12,713 nucleotides of DNA from Polyrhizophydium stewartii (taxonomy: Eukaryota; Chytridiomycota; Chytridiomycetes; Rhizophydiales): positions 1-12,713 of the forward strand of contig JADGIZ010000501.1 of assembly GCA_027604665.1 (NCBI GenBank), read 5' to 3'. Numbering within the stretch: the first letter of the stretch is position 1; every line of letters begins with the position of its first letter. The notes beneath the pieces are model-generated. The model saw only the letters and a list, made by a program, of their open reading frames with translations. It ran no database searches and was not told where the DNA came from. Of the stretch, positions 1 through 8,424 are shown piece after piece. The translations under genes and the position numbers were made by a program.

Positions 1-259
1 CCCCCCGCCGCCGCCCCCCCCGCGGGGGCCCCCCGGGGCCCCGCGGGGGGGGGCCCCGCCGCCGCGCGCGCCGCGAGCCCCAGCGCCAGCAGCATCGGCA
101 TTGCGACGCTGCCTGCAAACACCAGCGCCGGGTCCATCGCCGCAAGCACCCGCGACCGCCGCCCCGTCCCGGCCCCGTCGCCCGCCTGTGCGTGCGCTGG
201 CGCCTGCGCGGGCCCGTGCAGCCCCGCGGCCGGGGCTGCGACGGCGCCGACGATGCGCT
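1..259. other. Extreme G/C-rich edge beyond the recognisable ALG6 C-terminus
   Basis: Bases 1-75 contain only G and C, in alternating homopolymer runs that are strongly self-complementary (for example CCCCGCGGGGGCCCC around 18-32). On the minus strand two frames stay open through the region. One continues the ALG6 frame as an Arg/Gly/Trp-rich tail. Another contains a hydrophobic stretch, MDPALVFAGSVAMPMLLALG, at about 150-90. Neither has a stop codon before the edge and neither matches a family I recognise. It could be an ALG6 tail, an unresolved 3' exon, 3' UTR, or a poorly resolved contig end. Confidence 0.5.
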
Positions 260-2311
260 CCACTGCCGCAGGTAAAAGTACGCTAGGAACCCGCCAAAGT
301 GCCCCGCGCTGATCACCACGTTCAGCACAACATACAGATCCGGGTACCGCCCCGGCGCGGCCACAGCCGCTTCGGCAAGATGCCACCCGGCCATCGTCGC
401 CACAGACATCTGCGCGTCCGCCCCCGCCGTCAGCGCGCGCACTCCGCCCGCGCCTACGCCCGCGCCCACGCCCGCCTCCGCGAACCACCCACCAGAACTG
501 CCGCCCGCACCACAACGCCGCGCGCCTCAACAAGCGCCGGGTTCAGCACGTTCCACAGCCCAACGACCCCCACGTACGCAAGCACGAGTCCGTCGCGCCG
601 CAGCAGCGGGAACATGCTGAACATCGCCACGTTCAGGAACCACGACGCCGCCACGGGCTCGTCGAGCACAAACAGCGCCACAGGCAGCGCTGGCAGCAGG
701 ATCGACTTCTCGTGCACCTGGAACGAGAACAGAAAGAATCCGAGCGACCCGTTGATCAGCGCGTACATGAACGCCCGCTTGTTGGGCCGCCACAGAAGAA
801 GCAGCCCAGACGGCACGACCGCCACCAGCGTCGCCACGATGCTGCCCGACCCGCACCCACACGTCGCGCGTCAGAACAATGTCTCACGCCTCCCCAATCC
901 TGCCGCCGCAGGCAGCGCATTGTGCCCTCCCACCTCAGCTTCACAAGGTCGCCCAGCTCAAACAGCTCGCGCATCTTGATAACAACGTTCGCCGCGCACC
1001 AAAAGTTGGCCACCTTGTCCTCGTACAGCCCGCGGCCCACGGGGAACACCCGCACAAACACCTGCACCACGTCGTCCCACGACTGCGCGACGCTCGCAAG
1101 GCACACCCCAAACGTCGCAATCACCGTCGTCCCGATCTGCGCCAGCGTCACGAGCCTGCACACAGCCCACTCTCGTTCGTCAACCATCGTCCCACGCACT
1201 CGGTACCGTATAGCCCTCAGACGCCAGGCGCAAGTGCAAGCTCACCCCTCCAGCGGCCGCATGTGCACGCATTTGCCAAGTAGAAAAAAGAACACTGGCA
1301 TCGAGTAGAATAGCGCCATCTGCTTGAAGTTGAGCGACAGGCAAAAGAAGAAGCTGCCCAGCAGATACCGCTTATCGACAAACGCTGCGAACGCGAGCAG
1401 CGCAAAGCCGAGCATCGCCGAGTTGTACCTGCGACAAGCAACCCGTCAGCACCGCTCACCAGCTGCCACCTCTCATAGCCACCTATTCCCAATCTGAAAC
1501 GCACTGGAAGTGGCCGTGGTCAATGATCAACAGCGTCGGATGCAGCAGAACTAGAAAGATCCACGTGTTCTGGACACAAAACACCCGTTCTCATGCATCA
1601 GCGACACAGTAGCCCCAGAATTCAACGTCCAGAAGACGCCCAAGACGCCCACCTTCTCGATCCAGCTCGTCGGCGACGGGAACCACACGCGCGAGAACCA
1701 GTAGATGCCCGGCACAAACACGGCGTACTCGGTCGCAATCGCCGACACGCGCATGAACAGCTTGACGCCTATCGACTCGTTGCCGCGCGACGTGTCGAGG
1801 GCGACCCACGACGGCTCGATCAGGTTGGCGCTGTGCTCGGGTATGTCAGCATCATCGGTCTCTCTCGCCGCCATCACTCGAACGGTTTGTTTCTTGCTCT
1901 TCAATGAACGCAGCTTGCCACCCCAAAAATCACTCGAACGGTCGACTCGCCCACACACACACACACACGCAAGCGAGCGCCAACAAGCACCGCAACGCAC
2001 ATGGATCCAAGCAGCCACGAATGCAGCGCCGTCAGCGGCGGGTAGTCCAGCCCCCAGTACGCCAGGTCGAAGCGGTACCACTGCGCGCGCGGCAGGTGCG
2101 TCGTGATCTCCAGCCAGTGGCGCTGGGCCTCAAAGTCGCCGAACATGGGCGGCGTGCCCTGGCCCGAGTACGGGTGCAGCGACACGGCCCACTTGATCAG
2201 CAGGCCCGCGAGCAGCGTTGTCGCCGCCGCGAGCTGCTTGCCGCCCGTCGTCTGCAGCGCGCGGAACCACGCGGCCGGGAGCGTCGCTGCCTGTGTCGCC
2301 GCGCCTGACAT
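260..2311 (-). CDS. ALG6: Alg6-type dolichyl-P-Glc:Man9GlcNAc2-PP-dolichol alpha-1,3-glucosyltransferase
   Basis: A multi-pass ER membrane enzyme (GT57 family) that adds the first glucose to the lipid-linked N-glycan precursor, using dolichyl-phosphate-glucose. Seven exons on the minus strand: 2311-2001, 1830-1653, 1569-1505, 1428-1246, 1155-934, 841-493 and 409-about 260. All phases agree, giving about 486 residues; human ALG6 has about 507. Family blocks are clear: GDFEAQRHW (58-66), whose Asp matches the catalytic base proposed for yeast Alg6; [10 protein letters not shown] (85-94); DHGHFQ (180-185); NFKQM (218-222); [13 protein letters not shown] (286-298); [12 protein letters not shown] (358-369); RYPDLY (457-462). 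The ATG at 2311 precedes the first membrane segment at the family's usual distance. The last family-like residues are at 260-262, but this frame stays open to base 1, so the true C-terminus or a last intron is unresolved. The gene is divergent from MRD1. The close homologue ALG8 is less likely because the EAQRHW and HTSRG-like blocks match ALG6. Confidence 0.94.
1873..1942. repeat. 14-bp direct repeat inside ALG6 intron 1
   Basis: The sequence ATCACTCGAACGGT occurs at 1873-1886 and again at 1929-1942, both within the 170-nt first intron of ALG6 (2000-1831). The start-to-start spacing is 56 bp. An exact 14-mer repeat in so short a stretch is unlikely by chance. The function is unknown; it may be a remnant of a local duplication. 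Confidence 0.8.
1952..1968. repeat. (CA)n microsatellite in ALG6 intron 1
   Basis: An uninterrupted CA run; read on the coding strand it is TG repeats shortly after the ALG6 intron 1 donor (GTGCGT at 2000). Confidence 0.9.
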
Positions 2312-2531
2312 TCCCAATGAAAAGAGCGGAAATTGCGCCGGCGGCGTCGTGGGTCCGGGCTGCGGTGCACGGCGGCGGCAGAAGCGGCAGTCAGATGCGG
2401 GCCAGATGAGGCACGGAGCGAGGCATGCGCTAGCTTGGATTGGGCCGGCGGGATGCGTATCCGCATGCGGGCTGCGCGCGGGGGCTTGGTCCGTCGCTCG
2501 CCAAAATGCCCAGCTTGCCTCCCAATCCGCG
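2312..2531. promoter_or_regulatory. Divergent promoter region between ALG6 and MRD1
   Basis: A 220-bp space between the two start codons must hold the promoters of both genes. No TATA box is visible. A GATGAG hexamer at 2405-2410 equals the core of the PAC element found upstream of yeast ribosome-biogenesis genes, which would suit MRD1. A single hexamer is weak evidence. Confidence 0.5.
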
Positions 2532-5500
2532 ATGTGGGAGAGCGAGCGAGGCGACATGCAGTCGGCGACGTGAGCGCTGACCAGACCTGCCCGCTGCACA
2601 CACACACACACACACCACGCGCACACGGCCCCCGCCGCCGTGATGCAGGTCGCGCCTGATTGTCAAGAACCTCCCCAAGCACATCACGCCCGAGCGGCTG
2701 CGGGACCACTTCTCCAAGAAGGGCCAGGTCACTGACGTCAAGCTCGTCAAGACAAAGTGCGTTGCTGCGCTTCGGCGGCGCAGGCGGGTGTCGGCGGCAT
2801 CGGTTCCACACGCACGGGGGTCGATGAGCGCTGGTTCCTCGCTCAGCGACTGCCGCCCGGCCCCCGCCTGCCCGCCAGACACCCTCCAGCCGTGTGCGAT
2901 GCTCATGCTTCCTTTTCGTCATTTTTTTTTTCTTTTTGACGAACCCCAACGAACAGAGACGGCGTCTTCCGGCGCTTTGGATACATTGGCTTCAAGACGT
3001 CCGAGCAGGCAAAGGCGGCGCTCGAGTACTTCAACAAGACATTTATCGACACATCCCGCATCGAGGTCGAGATTGCAAAAACGGTGCGTGGCGTCGTGTG
3101 GGAGGCACAGCGACTGCCAGATCTGGTGCTGCGATGGAATGCTGACGCTGTCTGGGCCGGCAACTGCTGCACGCACAGATTGGCGACAACTCACTGCCGC
3201 GCGCATGGAGTCGGCACACAGAGGGCACGTCCGCGCACGATCGGCTTGTCCAGAAGCAGCGCGAGCGAGAGGAGCGGCTCGCAGCCAAGAAGGACCGCGG
3301 TGCCTCTGCATCCGGATCGTCGTCCGCAGCCGCCGCAGCCGCCAACAGGACCGACGGCGCATCAGACTTGGCCGCGGACAAGGCTTCGCAGGATAAACTC
3401 AGCAAGCTGTCGGACAAGCAAAAGAAGTTCCTGGCCGACCTCCAGGCGGACAAGAGCGATCCCAAGCTGCGCGAGTTCCTCGAGGTCATGCGGCCTCGTG
3501 GCGCGGCCAAGAACCGCACGTGGGCCAACGACGATGTGATTGCGGCCAACCAGGCCAACCCAGAGTTTGTCAAGTCGGCGGTCCGGGCGCTGGGCACCGA
3601 GGACGACGAGCTCTATGACGACCTGCCCGCAGAGGCGGCAGGCGAGCAAGGCAGTGACGACGCCGACGCAGATGCCGACGCAGACGCAGATGCAGACGGT
3701 GGCGAGGCAGAGAAGCCTGCGCTGGCGTTTGACGACTCTGTCTCGGACATGGAGTATCTGCGCTCCAAGATGAAAAAGGCCGAGGATCTCGAGGTCGTCA
3801 AGATCCACCCGAGCCGGCTTGCGGTGCTCGAAACATCTGGAGCCGTCAACGCAGACGACATTTTCAACCAGCACGATGTGCCGCCAGCGCGCGGTGATGT
3901 CCCGGCAGGGTCTACGAAGCGGGCTGGCGCGACCGAGGACGACGACGACAGCGACAGCGACGACGACGCTGCCGGCCCGCAGATTGTCGATGGCAAGAAA
4001 GCCGAGAACGAGATCCCGCCCGCGGAGCTGATTGGCGAGACGGGCCGCCTGATGGTGCGCAACCTCGTGTTCTCGTGCACGCCCGAAGACCTCGAGGCGC
4101 TGTTCAAGCCGTTTGGCCCACTGTCCGAGGTGCACATCCCGATCGACCGCGACACCAAAGAGTCCAAGGGTTACGCGTTTATTCTCTTTCTGCTTCCAGA
4201 GCACGCCGTCAACGCGTACGCTGCGCTCGACAATACCATCTTCCAGGGCCGCATCCTGCAGATTGTGCCGGCCAAGGAGAAGCCGCGGCCGGCGGACGAG
4301 CTGCCTGCGGGGCCTGTGTCTTTTAAGCAGAAGCGCGAGCAGCAGCGCAAGAGCGCGGCGTCGAGCGACTTTAACTGGAACAGCCTGTTCATGAACGCAG
4401 ACGCCGTGGCCGAGGCCATGGCGCAGAAGCTGGGCGTGCGCAAGGCGGACATTCTGGACGCGGATGCGGACAACATGGCCGTGCGCCTCGCGCTTGCCGA
4501 GACGAGCATCATCTCCGAGACCAAGACGTACCTGGAGCAAGAGGGCGTGTCGCTCGACGCCTTCATGTCGCGCAAGGCGCGCAGCAACACGGTGATGCTG
4601 GTCAAGAACATCCCCTACGCGACCGAGGAGGACGATTTGGTGGAGTTGTTTTCAAAGTTTGGCACGCTCGGGCGTGTTGTGCTGCCGCCTACGCGCACCA
4701 TGGCGCTCGTCGAGTTTGCCGAGCGCAATGAGGCCAAGGCGGCGTTTAGGCGGCTCGCGTACACCAAGTTCAAGAACGTGCCGCTGTATCTGGAGTGGGC
4801 GCCCGTCAACACGTTCAAGACTGAGCTCGATGCTGACAAGGAGGCTGCGCGGCGGGCCGCCAAGCGCGCCGAGGCAGGTGGCTCTGGCTCTGACTCCGGC
4901 GATGTGGTGCTGCCCGCCGGGTCTGCGTCGGACAGTGCTGCGGTCGACAAGCGCGCGGTGATCAAGGACCTCGAGCGCGAGGCGGCGGATCCCGACGACG
5001 CCGACACCAGCGGGCTGCCCGTCGCGTCGGTGTTTGTCAAGAACCTCAACTTCTTGACGAGCGAGGACGGCCTCAAGCGCGCGTTTGGATCGCTCCCTGG
5101 TCTGCGGTCCGTGCGCATCGCGACCAAGCCCAACCCAAAGCAGCCCAACGGAGGCCAGCGGCTGTCGATGGGGTTCGGCTTCCTAGAGTTTGGCTCCAAG
5201 GACGATGCGATGCGGTGTATCAAGACCATGCAGCATTTCAAGCTCGACGGGCACCAGCTTGAGCTCAAGTTCTCCAACGCCGCGGCCAAGACGAGTGGTC
5301 AGGCCGCGCGGAAACGCGGCGCGGCGGACAAGGGCGGGCATGGTGATGACGACGAGGACGATGAGGACAAGGCCAAGGGCACCAAGCTTGTTGTGCGCAA
5401 CATCCCGTTCGAGGCGACCAAGAAGGATCTCAAGGAGCTCTTCAGGTGGGCTTGATGCCTTTGCGTTGCAGTCTGGATCAGCGATATGCTGCTCCAGCCG

Positions 5501-5821
5501 TCACCGCCGCGCAGAATGCTGACAGCCGCGGATTCGCCCAGCTCGTTTGGGCAGGTCAAGTCGGTGCGCTTGCCGCGCAAGTTCGACGGCCAGCACCGCG
5601 GCTTTGGTTTCATTGACTTTCTCACCAAGAACGAGGCCAAGACGGCGTTCGAGTCGCTTGGCGCCACGCACTTGTACGGGCGGCATCTGGTGCTCGAGTG
5701 GGCCCAGGACGACGAGTCTGTTGAGGCCGTGCGGTCCAAGACTGCCAAGGCGTTTGTCAAGTCGTCTGGCAAGCGGCGTCGCGTTGAGATGGAGGACGAC
5801 GGCGAGGACATGGATGAATGA
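2532..5821 (+). CDS. MRD1: Mrd1/RBM19-like protein with five RRM domains, 90S pre-ribosome factor
   Basis: A nucleolar RNA-binding protein that, in yeast, associates with the 35S pre-rRNA and U3 snoRNA and is needed for early cleavages leading to 18S rRNA. Exons: 2532-2533, 2649-2756, 2957-3083, 3179-5445, 5542-5821. The total is 2784 nt, a 927-residue protein; yeast Mrd1 is about 887 and human RBM19 about 960. Five RRMs are visible: about 1-80 (SRLIVKNLP), 369-450 (RLMVRNLVF), 550-620 ([10 protein letters not shown]), 697-785 (SVFVKNLNF) and 814-895 (KLVVRNIPF). Acidic, Ser-rich linkers lie between them, including an Asp-Ala tandem around 3660-3700, and the C-terminus is acidic. Five RRMs match the fungal form; RBM19 has six. 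The protein must begin M-S-R-L-I-V-K, and this needs an A-T exon joined to G at 2649. The direct upstream frame hits TGA at 2641, so no unspliced ATG serves. Confidence 0.95.
2534..2648 (+). other. MRD1: MRD1 intron 1, splitting the start codon (AT|G)
   Basis: Donor GTGGGA at 2534 follows A-T; the acceptor TGCAG ends at 2648 and the next exon begins G-TCG-CGC-CTG (M-S-R-L). Only with these two bases included does the full gene total a multiple of three. The intron holds a (CA)n run near its 3' half. Alternatives are a different first exon ending in AT, or initiation at a non-ATG codon. Confidence 0.65.
2597..2615. repeat. (CA)n microsatellite in MRD1 intron 1
   Basis: A perfect CA dinucleotide run within the MRD1 first intron. 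It mirrors the CA/TG run in the first intron of the divergent neighbour ALG6. Confidence 0.9.
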
Positions 5822-5962
5822 ACTGAGTGTTGGCTGATAACTGTGAGTGGTGCAGCTGTGCGTCGCATGCGACCGAGTCCTCTTGTTTGATCGGGCTGGT
5901 TTTGGGGAAGCTGGGGGAGGGACAAGGCCCGCACGAAGCAGGTTGGGGGCACTTGCCGCGCG
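5822..5962. promoter_or_regulatory. Spacer between MRD1 and PIGH
   Basis: A 141-bp tandem intergenic region that must contain the MRD1 3' UTR and the PIGH promoter and leader. One short out-of-frame ATG near 5869 is followed quickly by a stop. No polyadenylation hexamer or TATA box is evident. Confidence 0.4.
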
Positions 5963-7181
5963 ATGGCTCGAGTCGAACTCGACGAGACGATCCACGGCGA
6001 CGGGCTGCGCGAGTTCACGGTGCGCGCGCCGCGCAGCAGCGCGCTGGCGAAGCTGCTCGACTCGGCGCTGCTCGTCGCCGCGTGCGCGTGCCTGCTGCTG
6101 GCGGCGGCCTGCGCACCGGCCCCCACATCGCCCACGTCCATATCGCCGTCGTCGTCGCCGTCGTCGCCGTCGTCGTCGCACCACCGCACACCACCCGTCG
6201 GCGACGAGCGGATCCCGCGCGCGCAGCAGCCGCAGCCGCAGCTGCCCGCCCGCTCTGCGCCGGCCAGCACCGCAGCACACACCCTCTCATCCGAGCATGC
6301 GTCGCAACCGCCGCGGTGCGCGATGCTCGCCGCGCAGCTACCCCTCGTTGGCGCGCTGGCGCCGGCATGGTCGCTCGTCCCGCCGCCGCTCGCAGCAGAC
6401 GGACACAGAGGCGCCCCAACGAGCGGCGGCGCCGACGGCTGGATCCGCGTCGCTGTGCACATCCCGCCCGTGGCCGCGCCGGTCGCCGCCGCGCTCACCG
6501 GCGTGCACATGCGCCTGGGGCTCCTCCTCGTCCTCCTTGTCCGCGCCATCACAAAGTCGCAGCAGGTGACCTCAGGCAAGATCCACAACCACACTCCCAC
6601 ACCCATCTCGAACTCCACCGCCGCTGCCAACTCAAACGCACGATCTCATGCGCCTCCCAGATATTTGGCTGACTCGAAACTGACACGCACACGCACAAAC
6701 ACATCCCACACAACAGAATCAGTCCTGGTGTTCCGCGAGATGGGCGTGCAGCTGCGCACGACCTTCTGGGGCGGCCACACGCGCACGCGGTTCATCCCAG
6801 CCTCGCAGATCGCCGGTGTCGTCATCAACGAAGGCATCACGATGCTGCAAGTCAAGTTTTATCTGGCGCTGGTCGTCGACGGCGAGTCGTCCATGGTCGT
6901 GGCGTTTCCGGTGCGCAAGTGTCCCTCTTACCGCATCTTACCTCCCCTCCCATTGCATGCTTGTTCGATTGTCTCGAGATGCTCTCTCACTCTCTCACTC
7001 TCACTCTCTCTCTCTCTCGACTTGCGAATATGCTTGGACCGTGCGGTTGCTGACGGATCCGGCTTTGCTCGATGTTGGTCGTGGTGTGGATATCGTCAAC
7101 TGCGAGCAGAGCACGCTGCCGAGACTGCACATCCTCGAGCGCGTGTACGTCCATCTCCGCGAGACGCTCGTGCAGCTGTGA
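5963..7181 (+). CDS. PIGH: PIG-H/Gpi15 subunit of the GPI-GlcNAc transferase
   Basis: A subunit of the ER complex (with PIG-A, -C, -P, -Q, -Y) that transfers GlcNAc from UDP-GlcNAc to phosphatidylinositol, the first step of GPI anchor synthesis. Exons 5963-6575, 6717-6910 and 7110-7181 total 879 nt, 292 residues. A membrane segment lies at about 29-50 and a second at about 182-197. The PIG-H domain follows: ESVLVFREMGVQL (205-217), FIP, VVINEGI, FYLALVV, then STLPRLHILERVYVHLRE (270-287), with the stop soon after. Human PIG-H has 188 residues and yeast Gpi15 229. The excess here is a Ser/Pro/Ala-rich stretch of about 130 residues between the two membrane segments. That stretch may be a real loop or hide an unrecognised intron. 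The first intron needs a GC donor. The start is the first ATG in this frame that precedes the membrane hairpin. Confidence 0.88.
6140..6180. repeat. (GTC)n/(GCC)n trinucleotide tract in PIGH
   Basis: Tandem GTC/GCC triplets encode a Ser/Pro-rich run in the stretch between the two predicted membrane segments of PIG-H. This kind of tract is prone to length change by slippage and helps explain the protein's excess length. Confidence 0.75.
6576..6716 (+). other. PIGH: GC-AG intron 1 of PIGH, 141 nt and stop-free
   Basis: Donor TCAG|GCAAGA, acceptor AACAG|AATC, with branch-like GCTGACT and ACTGAC upstream of the acceptor. Removing 141 nt keeps the frame and joins VTS to ESVLVF. The nearby GT donor (CAG|GTGACC at 6566) would remove 151 nt and shift the conserved domain out of frame. 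The intron has no stop codon, so retention would insert 47 residues. Confidence 0.7.
6982..7018. repeat. (CT)n pyrimidine tract in PIGH intron 2
   Basis: An imperfect CT microsatellite in the middle of the 199-nt second PIGH intron (6911-7109). It lies about 90 bases before the acceptor, so it is further away than a usual polypyrimidine tract. Confidence 0.85.
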
Positions 7182-7545
7182 GCCGGTCTCCCGCCTGGCG
7201 CCATACAAACTCAGCTGCCATAAACCGCTGCTCGCATCGCTGCCATACAATGACCCGCTCCCTCCTGCACATCCATTCTGGATATGGCCAGACCAAGGAC
7301 GGCGGCGCAGAGCCACTCGCTCCAGCAAAGACAGCGGTGGATGGGCATGAAGGATCGCTTGATTGGGCCCGACGGATCTCTGGCTCCATCGCGCACATGC
7401 AGCACGCAACACCACGAGGCACCCGGAGCGATCCCAGTGCGCACGGACCTCTCCCGCCATCCAGCAGCACACATGCACGCCGAGGCATCGCGGCATCGCG
7501 GCGAGAAGTGGGCCGAGGAGAGTGAGAGCAGAAGAGGGTCAGGAT
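7182..7545. other. Convergent intergenic region between PIGH and ATP19
   Basis: 364 bp between two stop codons that face each other; it should contain both 3' UTRs. Open frames here are short and match nothing I know. No AATAAA, tRNA-like fold or repeat was seen. Confidence 0.5.
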
Positions 7546-8260
7546 TTAGTTGTTGATCGAGCCGGTGAAGGGGGCGCGGAGGAGCACGGGCTTCTTGGCC
7601 TCCTCGTGGGCGTAGTGGATGTAGCGCTTGACATAGTCCTCCTCCGCGGGCGACTCGTACGTGATGGGCTTGGGGGGCTTGAAGCTGTTGATGGTCGAGA
7701 CGGTGAAGTAGATGCCAAAGTACGCGGCGAGCGTGTAGCCGGCGAGCTGTGGGTGTGTCGGAGCGGTCGATCCGCGCAGGCGGGGAGGGGTGTGGTGGGT
7801 AGCGGGTCAGCCTTCTGGACAGAACAGCGCACGGCGGCCGCTGGCCCGCTCGGAGCAACGAGGCTCGACTATGCGCAGGGTGCTCTCGAGAGAGGAGCTT
7901 GGCGGCACTCGGCAGCAGAATGGCGCCGGACGGCAGCACGGCCAGACCGCCGAGGCCGCTCTGCGAGCTGGTATGGCGTGGCGGTGGCGACGTCGCAGCG
8001 CAGGCAGCCTCCGAGGCACCCGAGGGCTGCCGCAGCGGCCGGCGTCACGCCCGTCATCGTTTTGCGATCTTGGCGAAAAACGGGCGTGGAAGCCGGGGCC
8101 TGGGTGCGCTGCGGGCGAGGCCGTGTGGTGCGCGTCTGCGTACGCGTGTGCGGGTGTGTGCGTGCGCCGGGCGCGCGCGCGAGGGCGAGGGCCGCACCTG
8201 GTAGCGCGGGACCTTGAGGCCAAAGACGTTGTAAATCTCGAAAGGCGATCCACCGGCCAT
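7546..8260 (-). CDS. ATP19: Probable mitochondrial F1Fo ATP synthase subunit k (Atp19/DAPIT-like)
   Basis: A small single-pass inner-membrane protein of the Fo sector; the yeast and mammalian relatives are peripheral subunits linked to ATP synthase dimer organisation. Exons 8260-8198 and 7746-7546 give 87 residues. The N-terminal block reads YNVFGLKVPRYQLAGYTLA, matching the family layout in which a short G-x-x-(I/V)-P-x-x-x-L segment runs into one membrane helix (here about 22-40). FKPPKP and an acidic/basic tail EEDYVKRYIHYAHEEAKK follow, which resembles the fungal tail more than the short animal one. Yeast Atp19 has 68 residues, so this copy is a little longer. The 451-nt intron is one of two long ones in the window. 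The gene is divergent from VMA12 and convergent with PIGH. Assignment rests on short motifs, and another small mitochondrial membrane protein is possible. Confidence 0.68.
7747..8197 (-). other. Long intron (451 nt) of the ATP19-like gene
   Basis: Donor CAG|GTGCGG, acceptor CACAG. The two flanking exons join in phase 0. Many open frames cross it on both strands, but they are Arg/Pro/Ala-rich and show no family motif. I see no conserved extra exon and no convincing snoRNA boxes. Confidence 0.7.
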
Positions 8261-8424
8261 TGCGTCTGTTGCGCAAAGTTCGCGGTGCAAAAAACGGCCA
8301 ACACCAAGCAGGCGAGATAACCATGCGCGCGCATATGGCCGTGTGGGAGTGAGTGAAGGCGGGCGACGAGTCCAGGGCGGCGGTGGGTGGGCCTGCTTGC
8401 CCCCACCCTCATCCGTGCGCAGCG
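8261..8424. promoter_or_regulatory. Divergent promoter region between ATP19 and VMA12
   Basis: 164 bp separate the two start codons. Near the middle is a perfect 12-bp palindrome ATGCGCGCGCAT (8323-8334). No TATA box is visible. The two genes may share a bidirectional promoter. Confidence 0.45.

Noticed and set aside
101..286. 61-residue plus-strand frame at the window start
   Set aside because: It is Arg/Pro/Ala low complexity in an extremely GC-rich region, antisense to the end of ALG6, with no motif.
299..1308. Plus-strand frames of 226, 198 and 134 residues over the ALG6 region
   Set aside because: They are antisense to ALG6 exons that show strong family blocks; their composition (Arg, Pro, His, Thr) is typical of shadow frames.
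3362..4540. 392-residue open frame on the minus strand opposite MRD1
   Set aside because: It lies wholly antisense to the well-supported RRM-coding exon. It is Arg/Leu/Val-rich with no motif, as expected of a shadow frame in GC-rich DNA with strong third-position bias.
5299..6630. 443-residue open frame on the minus strand across the MRD1 3' end and PIGH
   Set aside because: It spans two convincing plus-strand genes and their spacer, and is Ser/Arg/Ala-rich low complexity without a recognisable domain.
7747..8197. Open frames on both strands inside the ATP19 intron as nested genes
   Set aside because: They are Arg/Pro/Ala-rich, run over exon boundaries and show no family similarity; canonical splice signals bound the region.
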